In this document: positions 22,234 to 33,973 of the stretch, piece after piece
Layout of the letters: the number at the start of each line of letters is the position of its first letter
Numbering within the stretch: the stretch's first letter is position 1
DNA from: Strigamia acuminata
Lineage: Eukaryota > Arthropoda > Chilopoda > Geophilomorpha > Linotaeniidae
Length of the DNA: 64,000 bases
Assembly: GCA_949358305.1 (NCBI GenBank)
Contig: OX442318.1
Location: 5,194,501 to 5,258,500 of the forward strand
Direction: 5' to 3'
The notes under the pieces: generated by a model
What the model saw: the letters and a program-made list of their open reading frames with translations, nothing else
The model's database searches: none
Told to the model about the DNA's origin: nothing
Position numbers and translations under genes: made by a program

Positions 22234-25162
22234 TCAAATGCCCTCCCAGTTCCTAGGTGGCATAAGAACATATTCGTGGGCCGCCTGACCATTTACTAGA
22301 AGCGATTGCACAAGTAATTGTGGATGGATTTTCCCCATGACCACAAGAAGTGGGCCTATGTCGTGGTCTTCTGTCGTCACTTGTAGACCTAAACTCTTAG
22401 CAATACTAAGAAATAGAACAAAAACAATTAATCATAATACACCTGGGATTTCAAAGACGATTTTTGCCCCTAAATGTACACTTTTGCATGAAAAAAGGAC
22501 ATTTTTGCTTGAAAAAAAGGACATTTTTGCAGAAAAAAAGACATTTTTGCATGAAAAAAAGACATTTTTGTATGAAAAAAGGACATTTTTCATACAAAAA
22601 TATAGTTTTGCACATAAAAATACATTCTTTCATGAGAAAAGTATAGTTTTACACCGAAAACAGCACATTTTTAGTATAGGATTAACGTACGTGGTTATTT
22701 CCTGTTTTTCGTCCCGGGAAAAATTTGGCGAAAAATATAATTTCTTAATGTAATAAGTGTTTGCAAACACATTGATATATTTTTCATACTCCGACCGAAC
22801 CGGTTTCGAAATGGAAAAACTGGAAATAAAAAAAATAAAAATAAAATATTTGAACTTCAATCCGGCGATTTAAATTTTGAATTTCTTTTACATCTGCGGA
22901 TCTTGTGCGTGCTCCCAATCAATAAAAATTGGTGATTCGATTTCCGACGTCTTCACTCCACTCGAATAAATCATTCTGCTTTTAACCTGAAGCAGTAAAA
23001 GATCGCTTTAACGAGTCCTATCCACAATCCTATATTGCATACCTGTACAGTGAAGCAATTTGCCTGCAAGTACTGCAGTGCAGCACTTAGTGCCTCGGAA
23101 TCGTCAGCTCTTGAATCAGTGCAAGAGCTCCCGATGTTTACTGTCCCCAAACTGATCGTGTTACTACTACAACCATTGAAAATCAAATTCAATTTCTATT
23201 ACTTTTACATTATATGTTTTTAAGTGTCTTTTTTCTGAACCTCGATAAAAATTTTCAATTGTATCTGGACCCCACTTAAAATTACTTGCCGACCCCTGCT
23301 ATACAATAAGCCGCATGGTGGTGGACATGAGTTTACCAAGTTTTTGGAATTTCAGTCAAACAGTTTATACAAGCATATAAAGTGAAACATGCCCGTACAA
23401 GTGTAAAAAGCTGGTCTTTTGATTTTTTACCTAAAAGAGCCTGAATGAAAAATTATGTTGGAATTTTGGCCTGAAATTCGAGTTTTCTTAATTTTCTAAA
23501 GCTTATTACTAAAATCTGGGTAAATTTATAGAAATTTAGGCCAATTTCCTACATTTTGAACATCTAAAAATGCTTTTTATGCTTGTTTCGGCTCAATTCT
23601 TATTGAAAGAAATTCGCACTCACTTCCACCAGCATGCCGGTAAAACTCGCACTATACCAGCATGCGGTTTAAAGCAGGGTAATACGGTTGATTCCAATTT
23701 CCCTAATTACTTCTTAGTCCGGTTAAACTTCAACTCAACACCGTTAAGATACGCCGAATGCTTCAAAGTCATGTAAGTAGTCGCATCAGGAAACTCAAAC
23801 ACAACAAACTTCTCAATCCCTTTTTCCACTTTAGGTATCATCATCATCGACGAAACCCGATTAATTTTCTCACAACCAAATCCAATCAAATCATCCAAAT
23901 GCGCAAGAAAAGCCTGCACAGCGAATCCCCAAGCCGAACACTCGTTTTCACCCAATCCCTCGCTAACGATTATATTATCCAGAATAAAATCGCAAACGAA
24001 GTTGCCATTAATGACGTAGGATTTCCAGCAGGCGATGACGCAACAACGCTTCAAAACCACCAACGTCATCACCACCGACATATTCAAATCGGCCATTTTG
24101 TTTTCAGAGATTTCCTGCATCATTTTCTTAAATTTTAGCAACTTAGGCACGAATTTAGTCCAATCTTCAACCGTGACTTCTTCGGGAGACGTGTACATTA
24201 ATTCTCGTCTCATGTCCCGCAAACACGTGGCCGTCATTTGTATATACCATATATTAATCGGCGGCGGCATGTGCGGTTCTCCTAATTTCGCCACCAGGGT
24301 TTCGAAGCATTCGTCTTGCGAATCACCCTCGCTGACGACGTGGCTTTTTATTACAAACTGAAATGTTTTGTTCTTCTTCTCTCGGCATCGATACTTGAAA
24401 TTACATTTTTTTAGGGTTTCTATTACGGTGGTTTGAAATTGTTCCGACGACATTTTTTTGGTTTTACGCTCGGCGTAAAATGCTGTCTTGAATTTCGCCA
24501 AATTCGTGTTGATGTATTCGTATATCTTAAGCTTCAGGTCCATTTTCGTCGGTTCTTGCACAAATATTGTCGTTTTTTGATCGCATAGCGTCAGTGTTCG
24601 ACTCCGTGGTCGCTTCAGTGTTTGCTGCGGTATTTGCTTTCGTATTTCATTGGGTTCCGAAGGTTCGCCTGAAATTTGATTTATTTCAATCAAAAATTGG
24701 TTTTTGATGTTTTTTTTTAGGTTTTTTTTTTCTTTTTACTTATTTCTCGCTTTATTGGTTCAAAATTCGGTTCATTTTTCAATTTTGTCTCTGAAACTAT
24801 CAAAATAAAAATTAGTGGTTGATATTTGTTGAATAAATTATGGTTAGGCCTATTATTACTTATTTTCTCTGTTTTCGGTTGTGTGGGTACGAAATACGAC
24901 TGAAAACGGGATTTCCTCGTATCTAAAACCCCCAAAACATTAAAATCTAATTAAAATCGACATAATTCACCGATGTAAAACCTTTGTCAGCAGTCAGAGA
25001 TGGATTTATTGGATTGGAATTCGATTTGAACACGTCAGGTTCACAAATTTCCTGTTTTACTGGTTTAATTTCGAAAATTTTGTCACGTTCTGGCTGGCAC
25101 GAACCACTTGTTTGAGCCAAACTCGAATTTGGTTCACAAATTTCCTTTTTTATCGGTTTCAT
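22234..25162 (-). CDS. NKRF-like gene B
   Basis: Eight exons: 25162-24982, 24922-24860, 24796-24740, 24668-23711, 23166-23043, 22986-22892, 22819-22691, 22405-22234. The joined frame is 592 residues, starting MKPIKKEICEPNSS. The N-terminal part repeats charged I-K-P-(I/V)-K motifs. The large exon has a dsRBD-like module (TLKKCNFKYRCREKK...HVVSEGDSQDECFETLVAKLG) and a second (VLKRCC...FILDNIIVSEGLGENECSAWGFAVQAFLAHLDDL). Then come the common segment KFVVFEFPDA, the ADDSEALSAALQYLQANCF exon, and a degenerate R3H part that ends PPRNWEGI. The 5' exons present in C carry stops here, so translation probably begins at this Met. Nuclear RNA binding is inferred from NKRF; none of the XTBD, G-patch or R3H signatures is intact. 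Confidence 0.72.
22470..22615. repeat. Intronic minisatellite in gene B
   Basis: About six imperfect 20-22 bp copies of GCATGAAAAAAGGACATTTT in the last intron of gene B. It corresponds to the arrays at 19075 and 26205. Confidence 0.75.
23226..23298. mobile_element. hAT MITE end fragment
   Basis: Closely matches the right half of the hAT-type MITE at 48445-48690: TTTTTTCTG(A/G)ACCTCGATAA, CCCCACTTAAAATTA and CCGACCCCT. Only this end is recognised here. Confidence 0.65.
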
Positions 25163-25304
25163 TCTTAAAGTTTCAATTCACAAACCGCGTGACCGACTAA
25201 ATTTCCGCTTTTTCCGTCGTCTATTCGCGTCTATTCTCTAAAATTTTAATTCGAATAAGTAAATAAAGTAATAGATTAATTAATTCGATAAACCAAATTT
25301 ACCT

Positions 25305-25665
25305 TCGGCTCGCTTTTACTTCTGTTCGTTCACGTCCAATTTTTACACCCGTTTCTTAGTTAGTACATTTGCTGCCGCCTTGTGTGCAAAACGAATATTT
25401 GTCACAGGAAAAATTCACCAAAATATCTCAAATATCTCAGAATTCTAATTGTTTTCCGTATAAATAATGCATGAATTTGAGAATTTTTTAAACAAATCGT
25501 CAATTTCGTTAAATATTTGCTGAGGAAAGCTGGAAATACCAAAAATCTAACGTAAATCCAACATTTAGCTCACGTGATGACATCACACAGACCTGCACTC
25601 GAAATCACAATTGAGACACTCGTTAATGTTTATCGAGCTCTTCTGCGCATCTAACAGCAATTGTA
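25305..25665 (-). pseudogene. Inactivated 5' exons of gene B
   Basis: Three exons that are open in gene C each contain stops in gene B. EELDKH is followed by TAA (about 25660-25600). FNEIDDLFKKFSNSCIIYTENN is followed by TAG (about 25535-25430). The GCKRTIREKC-type exon has TAA after CTN (about 25410-25308). The exon borders and spacing are otherwise conserved. Confidence 0.65.
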
Positions 25666-25975
25666 AATGTAAAATTAACGTTTATGATCGTTAAAATTGT
25701 GATTCACCTAGAAAGCTTCGCCGGCCTGCATCGTGAAAAACTTTATGAAATTCCTTGTTCAGTTTTGTATGCACAACTGAACTGGAGATTACAACGCAGT
25801 TTCTAGTTCACTTTTAAATTCATAACTCAATTGGAAAAAGGAAAAAGAACTAAACCCAACACAAATTCGTCAATAATTTATTTAATTCAGTAAATAAAGG
25901 CAACAAAACAAATAATACTTAATGAAAAACGAAACAAATAATGAAGAACAAAATAAATAATACATATAAACAAAT

Positions 25976-28900
25976 TCAAATGCCCTTCCAGGTCCTAGGA
26001 GGAATAAGAACATATTCGTCAGACGCCTGTCCATTTACTAGAAGCGATTGCACTAGTAATTCTGGATGGATTTTCCCCATCACCACAAGAAGTGGGCCTA
26101 TGTCGTGGTCTTCTGTTATCACTTTTAAGCCTAAATTCTTAGCAATACTAAAAAATAGAACAAAAATAATTAATAATACTACAGCTGGGATCTCAACCAC
26201 GACTTATGCACGTAAAAATGACATTTCTGCACGAAAAAATGACATTTCTGCACGAAAAAATGACATTTCTGCACGAAAAAATGACATTTCTGCACGAAAA
26301 AATGATATTTTTGCAAAAATAAAAATAAAGTATTTTTGCACCTAAAAAAAACATTTTTGTGTGAAAATATTACATATTTGCACAGAAAAATGTTTTTGTA
26401 AATAAAAAGTCCATTTTTTTGGTTGGAAGAACTTACCTGGTTATTTCCTGTTTTTCGTCCTCGGAAAAATTCGGTGAGAAAGTTAACTTCTCAACATAGT
26501 ATGTATTCGCAAACTTATAAATGTACTTTTGAAATTCCGATGTCACCGGTTTCGAAAGAGCAAATCTAAAAATTAAAAAAAAAAGAAAAAAGGAATCGAA
26601 GTTGAAATCGGGTGATTTAAATTTTCAATTTCTTTTACATCTGCGGCTCATTTTCGTAATCCCAATCCATGAAAAACGACGATTCGATCTTCGACGTCTT
26701 CACTCCCCAAGCAGAAATCATTCTCCTTTGAACCTGAAGCAGTAAAAGAACGCTTTAACGAGTCATACACAGTACACACAATGATATTGTACGACGACGC
26801 GTACTTGTACAACGAAGCAATTTGCTCGCAAGTATTTCACTGCCACGTGTCGGGCCTCGACTTCGCCAGCTTCTGAACGATCGCAAGTGCCCCCAATGCA
26901 TATCTTCCCCAAACTGAGTAAGTAACTCCTAAAAGGATTCAAAATCGAATAGAATTTTCTATTAGTTTTGCATTCGTACACAAATTTTGAATTCGTACAC
27001 AAATTTTGAATTCGTACACAAATTTTGAATTCGTACACAAATTTTGAATTCGTACACAAATTTTGCATTCGTACAAAAGCGCAGTGTTAAAAATGCATTT
27101 TTACACACTTGTACATGCGAAACTATATAATTCATTTAGATAATAGGCGCGTTCAATCTTAAATGGATTTCTCTGATTTCGCTGATTTTCCGAAAGTGAC
27201 GGATTTTACGTCATGAAAACGAAATCGGATTTCAGAAAATCCGATTTTGGGAAAGCAACGTGTAGGGTCGCTTTTCTTGATTTCCAAGTTGATTTTCAGC
27301 CATCTTGAATTGCACATACAGCGATTATAGCAGTTATTTTTGTTTGCAATTTAATAATTGCAATTGCAAATAGAGAGTTTGCGGGATGCATTTTTCCCTT
27401 ATTTTTCTCTACGTTACACTATTTTAGTGCCATATCGTAAGGGAAAAATCTTTAGTGTATCATTTTCAACACTAAATTAAAATATAGCGCAGCCAATCAG
27501 AATTGAGAACACTATATTGTTAGCTCCGCCCATTGCAAATGGCGATTATTTTGTTGTCCTGATCAAACACATCAGTCATCGGTACATAGATTGAATGATA
27601 AGTGAAGCCTAAAATTGAATTTTAGGCCCATAACCATACTTTATAGGCATAATAATGGAATTTTATGCAGAAATTTGCACATTTATGCCCCCAAATTAAA
27701 TTTTTAGGCCCAAAATTACTAACTGTCAGTAGTTGGCTGAAATAGCGTACTGATAAGGGAAAAGTGCAGCCCGCAAAAACTTAATTTATCATTTTTCCCT
27801 TACACTATTTTTATACCGTATAGTGGTTAATTGTAAGGGAAAAATGCATCCCGCAAACTCTCTATTGAGAAAATCGTGATATCGCGGCCGACTCTTGTTT
27901 AAATGTCCCGCATGGCAAAATCGTGTTATTTCAGCCGCGTTTGAGCTCTCGAACGCGGCCGACTGTGTTTAAATGTCCCGCATTGCAAACAGGATGTTGA
28001 TTCAACACTTCACATAGCGCACGTGCAGCAGTTAGATTTTGGGAAATTTTAACAAAGTTGAAATCCATTTCCTTGATTTCTAAAAAACAAGAAAATCACG
28101 ATTTCGGAAATCCATTTAAGATTGAACGCACCTATAGCATTTTTACACATGCACTTTTTAAAAATGCATTCTTACACCTAAATTCTACATTTTTACACCT
28201 AAATTCTACATTTTTACACCTAAATTCTACATTTTTACACCTAAATTCTACATTTTTACACCTAAATTCTACATTTTTACACATAAATTCTACATTTTTA
28301 CACCTAAATTCTACATTTTTACACCTAAATTTTGCTTTTTTACATGCAAATTCTGCTTTCATACACGTTAATTCTGCATTTTTTTTAAGTGCATAATGTT
28401 TTGTCTTTACACCTGTGCACTAAAAAAAAACACATTTCCATCTGTACGGTACACTTAAAAAAATCCATTTACACTTAAATACTTCCTTACAAGTGTAATC
28501 TGTGCCACAAATGCTACAGCCGGCCCCAATAGGTGTCCATAAAACCAATTTGTTCGCACAATCAATCAAATTACCCCTTAGTCCGCTTAGTCTTCAACTC
28601 CACACCGTTGAGATACGCCGAATGCGTCAAAGTGGTGGTCGTACAGGCATCGGGAAATTCAAACACTACAAACTTGTCAATCCCTTTCCCCAACGGCGGC
28701 ACCAACGACGAAATTCTATTGATGTCCTGCCAGCCCAACACGATCAAATAGTCCAAACGGGCAAGAAAAGCCTGCGCAGCAACTCCCCAAGCCGAAGCCT
28801 CGTTTTCACCCGAACCTTCACTGACGATTATCTTGTCCAGAATAAAATCGCTAATAATTTTATCACCGATGACGTAGGATTCCCAGTCGGTGGTGACGCA

Positions 28901-30485
28901 ACAACTTTCCAACAACATCAACGATTGTCTCAAGTCGGCCATTTTGTTCTCGGCCAGTTTCATTATTCCCCGAAATTTCAGCAGTTTCGGCACAAATTTC
29001 GTTAGTTTTTCAAACGAGGCTAAGCCGAAAGGCGTGTACTTTATATATCGTCTCATTTCCCGCAAACACTCCGGCTCCAATTTGTCCAGCCAGATTTTCT
29101 CCTTCGCCGGCCTGTTGGGCTTTCCCAATTTCGCCACCAGGATTTCGCAGCATTCAGCTTTTGAATTTCCCTCGCTCACCTCGACTCCTTTGATTAGCAA
29201 TTTGGATACTTTGTTGCTTTTCCGCCACGAATAGCTGATTTCACACTTCTTCAGGGTATAAATGGCGGTGCTGACTAGTTGTTCCGATGACCATTTTATG
29301 TTTTTATACTTGAAGTAAAATTTTTTTTTAAAGATGGATAACATCGAGTTCAGTTTTTGAATTTCCTCGAGTTCCGGATCGATTTTTATCGGTTCTAGCG
29401 GCTCTGAGGTCGTTTTTGGAACGTTTTGCTTCTTCTTTCTCTTTCTTTTAGACGATTTGGCTGAAATTACAATTTATTTTCAATTAAAAATCGCAATTTT
29501 TACATTTTTTATCTCACTTATTGGAAGTTCTTCTAATTTTCGTTTTGTGGATAGAAAAAACGGCCCAATTCGTCGATCCCCAACTGAAATTATCGAAATA
29601 AAAATTATTTATGAATATTTGGTTAATAAATTGTGTGTTTTATTACTTATTGTCCCCTTTATCGGTTCGGTGTGTGCGAAATGCTGCTTAAAACGAACTT
29701 TCTTCTCTTCTAAAACCCGAATAAAATTAAAATTCAACTAAAATCGAATTAATTCACCAGTGTAAAACCTTTTTCAGCACTCGGAGGTCGATTTACTCGT
29801 TTAAAATTCGATATAAACGCGCCAAAGGTCACCATTTCCTCTTTTACCGGTTTAAATTCAAAAATATCGTCACGTTCCGGCTGGCACGAACCATTTGCTC
29901 GAGCCAAACTCGAATTTGACTCGTCGGGTTCACAAATTTCCTTTTTTATCGGTTTCATTTCTACGTTTTCATCACGCAAACCACGCGGCCGACGAAATTT
30001 CATCTTTTTCCGCCGTCTATTCTCGTCTATTCTTCGTCTCTTGATTCGAAAATCTATTTTAAGTTAACAAATTAAATTAATTCAATAATTCAATCAACCA
30101 AATTTACCTTCAGCACACTTTTCCCTAATTGTTCGTTTACATCCAATTTTCACACACGAATCTTCGTTCGCACATTCACATTCGCCATCTTGTGTAAAAA
30201 ACGAATTTGCTACAAGAAAAATCAAAAATTCACCGAAATATGTCAAATTTTACCAAAATTTTCAGAATTCGTATTGTTTTTGGTATAAATGATACATGAG
30301 TTCGAGAATTCTTTAATCAAATCGTCAATTTCGTACAATATTCGCTGAGGAAAACTAGAAATAGAAATTGATGTAAATTCAATGTTTAGGTCACATGTTG
30401 ACGTCGTACCGACCTGAACTCTAAATCTTTGATATCCCGATACAATTGAGACACTCGTTCGAGTTTATCTAGCTCTTCCACGTAT
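25976..30485 (-). CDS. NKRF-like gene C, longest and most intact tandem copy
   Basis: Exons seen: 30485-30414, 30354-30254, 30209-30108, 30053-29769, 29709-29647, 29583-29518, 29460-28575, 26928-26805, 26733-26639, 26565-26437, 26147-25976. Phases agree at every join, giving 697 codons before the stop. The initiator exon is not identified: the first exon listed opens with an acceptor, and the frame continues upstream to a Met at 30682. N-terminal exons give two helical segments (EELDKLERVSQLYRDIKD; LYEIDDLIKEFSNSC), a Cys-bearing piece (GECECANEDSCVKIGCKR) and a very basic stretch. The large exon has dsRBD-like modules (TLKKCEISYSWRKS...VEVSEGNSKAECCEILVAKLG; FILDKIIVSEGSGENEASAWG). Then KFVVFEFPDA, the ARHVAVKYLRANCF exon, a DWDYENEP exon in place of the G-patch, and an R3H-like end without R-x3-H. 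It lies head-to-head with NKRF. Confidence 0.75.
26205..26310. repeat. 20-bp perfect minisatellite in gene C last intron
   Basis: Five near-identical copies of TGACATTTCTGCACGAAAAA. Confidence 0.9.
26965..27075. repeat. 19-bp minisatellite
   Basis: Five to six near-identical copies of TTCGTACACAAATTTTGAA in a gene C intron. Confidence 0.9.
27143..28135. mobile_element. MITE (993 bp), TIR ATAGG(C/T)GCGTTCAATCTTA
   Basis: Left ATAGGCGCGTTCAATCTTAA and right TTAAGATTGAACGCACCTAT match over about 30 bp. It lies in the long intron of gene C and contains the nested element at 27371-27864. Same TIR family as the 119-bp element at 8584. Confidence 0.8.
27371..27864. mobile_element. Nested MITE, TIR TAGAGAGTTTGCGGGATGCA
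   Basis: Ends TAGAGAGTTTGCGGGATGCA and TGCATCCCGCAAACTCTCTA, with TTTTTCCCTTA continuing the mirror. It is inserted within the 27143 element. Confidence 0.82.
28150..28335. repeat. 21-bp minisatellite in gene C intron
   Basis: About eight copies of ACACCTAAATTCTACATTTT(T), nearly identical. The open frames on both strands (112 and 76 codons) are repeat artefacts. Confidence 0.9.
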
Positions 30486-31098
30486 CTAAAAGCAGTTAAA
30501 GATACATAAATGACAGTTTTTAAACGATAAATTTGTGATTTACTTCGGGAACATCTCCGGCTTACATTCTGAAAATTCTTAGTTTCAAATTTCAACACCA
30601 GGAAATGACCTCTGTAGATCAGATCGCTTTTTCTGAAAAATATGACCAAGAGACGGCTTAGAAAAGCAAATTTCATGTGCAAAACTATTTAATAACAGGG
30701 ATTTATTATCATACCGAATCCAAAGTGGAATTTACACTTTATTTCACATAAATAAACGAATTAAAACAGTCTTAATGAATTTCTAGTCCACTTGAGAAAT
30801 AACAGTTCATTTCACAACTGACCTGGAATTTGGCACACCACGTTTTCACTACACCCACTTGTGGTTTTCAACAAGTTCTTTGTTGACGTGTATTTCGGTA
30901 AGCAAACAGCGGGTTGATCAATTAATTAATGAATTTTTAATCCTGCAAATAACTAATTTCACTCTTATTTATATTTCCACAGACAATCACAGCCGCGTAG
31001 TGACGCGATTTGTACTAAACACCATAACTTCCGGTTTGCGACCATGCTGAAATTTCAAACACTCGTCGCCAAATAAGCCTAATTTTTCCCCAAAAAAA
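30486..31098. promoter_or_regulatory. Divergent intergenic region between gene C and NKRF
   Basis: About 600 bp separate the first visible exon of gene C (-) from the NKRF start (+). The start of gene C and the 5' leaders of both genes must lie here, so promoter elements may be shared. I see no TATA box of note near the NKRF start. The placement is inferred from gene order. Confidence 0.4.
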
Positions 31099-33473
31099 AT
31101 GTCGAAACGTAAAAACCCGGACAGCGACGCGATCTTCGTAGACAGTTTCCGACAGCAATACGAAAGCGACGAACACTGGGAAATGCGAAAAAAATTCATC
31201 ATCAAAAACCAACCGATTTTAAACGAAGACCAACTCGGCTGTTTCTCCCAACTATATTACAACGTTGAAATTCTCGGCTGCACGTAAGAAAAAGCAAAAA
31301 AACCAAAAAAAAAACCAAAAATAATTTTTTTTTCTCAAGATATTCGTCACCCGTGATGAAAAAACTCGCACAACTCACCGACGATCTCCCCAAACGCGAG
31401 AAACGTCAACAAGTATTCGTCAAAGCGACGTCAGACGTCCCAGAAAGCGAAATCCAACGTCCCCCGACCGTCACCAAGTCACGGCGGATCGCCGCCTCGA
31501 TTTTCGTGCCCCAAAACGACGTTTCATCAGTTTCACCCGTAAAAACACCCCCGAAAGTCCAACCGATCATCATCGAGCTCGACAACGAGCCGGAAGAAGC
31601 CACCGTGCACCACACGTCGTCGACAATGTACGAAAAACTGTCGGAAATCAAAGAAACCATCCAACAATTCACGCAACAAGTGACGAATGCCGCGCAACTG
31701 TTGGGCGTCGTTCTATCCAAATGCCACCTGGTGCCCGAGTGGAAATTCCAATTCGCGCCCGATTCCAAGCACCACGAACCCACCTTCGAGTGCGAGTGCA
31801 TTCTGGAGGGGTTCTCGGTCAGCAGGGGGGTCGGCAAGAACAAGAAATCGGCCAAAATCGACGCCTGTCAATCGCTGATCGATAAACTAGCCAACGACGA
31901 GTGGATCGGGACCATTATCCCCACGAAACCGGTGCCGAAAATCGCAGAAACCGCGAGAAACGAGCAACTTCCGGTCGCACCGGAGCCGGGTCCGGTGCAG
32001 GAAGTCGAACCGGAAGTGGGTATCGATGCGGAACCGATCGATTTGGCGCGAATGACGAAACTGGTGCTGAAACAGCGACGAAAAATCAGTTATTCGTTGA
32101 CTTTGGTCAAATTTGCGGCGAAAGTTTGCCACTATTCGGTCGAATGGCGGCCGAAGTTGGTGTCGGACTCGAAGCCGAGCAACGATTTTAATTACACGTG
32201 CGATTGCGTGATTAACGGGAATTTAGTGAGCAAGGGGAAGGGGAAAAGCAAGAAGAAGGCGGCGGAGGATGCCTGTGATATTTTTGTCGGCCAATTGGCG
32301 GAGGCGGAGGTGGCGAGATTGGCGGCCATGCCGAAGCCGGAAGTGGTGCTGCAGCCGGTGCCTGCCGGTTTTGTCATCGTCCAGATGCCGAACTCGGTCG
32401 TGGAAGGACCCGTGCAGATTTTGAAGAATTCTGCGAGTTTTAATAAGACGAAAGTGCAGTTTAAATATGATGAGAGGTGAAATTTAAATTTAATTTGTAT
32501 TTTTGTTTATTTTTGTTCATTTTTTATTTTTTTTAGTCTTTGTTCGGTTATTTTGGGTGCAAGATTGATCGGTGTGGCTAAAAGGAGCTATGATTTTAGT
32601 ATTGGCCAAATTAAAGCGGCAGCGGCGCAATCAGCGTTGGAATATTTACGAAAAACTTGTTATACGGTTAAAGTACATAATTTTGATTATTCCGCCATTT
32701 TTGTGAAATTCCAGTGTAGTTCTGTGCGGTGTTTTGGTCACAAGTGTACTGGGATTGGTTTTTGCTTATGTTTTTCGTGTTTTTGGTTTAATTTTTATTT
32801 TAATTTTTTTTATTTTAGATGAAAACATTGGTCTTTCCCGATTCAGAGGTCTCGAAGGGAAATGTGAAGGATAATGTGAAGATTGATGAAGTGCAAAACG
32901 AAATTTCTGTCAATAATATTGGCAATAAATTACTTCGTTCTATGGGTTGGACTGGTGGCGGATTGGGGAAATACGGCACCGGAATCAAAGAACCAATAAA
33001 GTAAATATACATATATATATACGAATAAACCGAAAAAATGGTTGGAAAATTTATTGAAAATCATTTTAAAATCATTTTAGATGCGCTACAGTGATGGGAA
33101 GACGAGGATTTGGAACGGATGCTGGCATACCGACATCGCACAAGTTCCATAAACACGCGCAAGAGATTATACGGAATTACGGAGCTTCGGATGCGGATAA
33201 CGACCTGGTGTTTTCGTCCGAGTTTACGGACGAGGAACGAGCCGTTATGCACAAGTAGATGGATGGAAATTGGGTGGATTTGAATTTTTAAGTGATTTTT
33301 GATTTTTTTATAGAATTGCGCATAAATATGGATTGAAGACATGCAGTCGAGGGAAGGGAAACGATAGATATCTCGTTGTGAGCAGGAAATATACGCCACA
33401 AACACTGATGCGAGTGTTAAAGGAATGTGGAGGATCGAATGATAAATATGATTTAATTTCGCCTGTTTCTTGA
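31099..33473 (+). CDS. NKRF: NKRF orthologue (NF-kappa-B-repressing factor): XTBD, dsRBD-like, G-patch and R3H
   Basis: Six exons: 31099-31283, 31340-32476, 32537-32672, 32819-33000, 33081-33254, 33314-33473. The open frame gives 657 residues; human NKRF is about 690. Residues about 12-75 form an XTBD (XRN2-binding) domain, with HWEMRKKFI, CFSQLYYNVEILGCTY and PVMKKL. Two dsRBD-like modules follow (about 176-245, SKCHLVPEWKFQFAPDSK; about 310-385, VCHYSVEWRPK...GKGKSKKKAAEDAC). The G-patch is at about 518-546 (NKLLRSMGWTGGGLGKYGTG). The R3H is at the C-terminus, with the intact motif R-AVM-H in EERAVMHKIAHKYGLK, then RYLVVSRK. In vertebrates NKRF works in the nucleolus with XRN2 and DHX15 in rRNA processing and can repress NF-kappa-B targets. 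It is more GC-rich than its tandem paralogs, as expected of the constrained parent gene. Confidence 0.93.
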
Positions 33474-33973
33474 GTGGTTAATTTTTGAAGTTGTATAAAA
33501 TTTGAATTATTAAATAAATTACGTTTTAAAACATAAGTTAATATTTTGAGAAAACTGTGAGTCTGTTTATTTTACACGTTTTAAGTAGATTTTTGCATTT
33601 AATTACATTATTATTTGCATTTTTGAATATGTAAATGTTTTAGTCCTGATTTTCTTCAAAATGGCGTCGGAGTGAATTTATAAAAACCGGGGTTGTTTCG
33701 TTTTTGATGTTGGGCTTTGTAGCTGTGGAAGAAATTATTGAATCATGAATTTTTGTTTGAAATTGATATGCAGTTATCCAATTATAGATTAAAATTGTGT
33801 TTTAATACGATTTTCTATTTGAAAACATTTTAAAAAAAATAAAAATCATTTTCTTCTCGTTTTAAAATCGTCCAGGTTTTAGTCATACTGTGCTTGTAGT
33901 TGACAAAACGGCCGTCAGAGCGAACGACGTTTGCGAGTTCAACTTCCATCAGTTTCATCATCATTTGATCGAC
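33474..33973. other. Intergenic: NKRF 3' end and ACAA2 5' flank
   Basis: AATAAA occurs at about 33512 after the NKRF stop. The rest is AT-rich with no gene. The ACAA2 leader probably begins in the last 100 bases. Confidence 0.5.

Noticed and set aside
28150-28335. Regular spaced repeats resembling a CRISPR array
   Set aside because: Contiguous 21-bp tandem units without unique spacers, in the intron of an animal gene. The same holds for all other arrays here.
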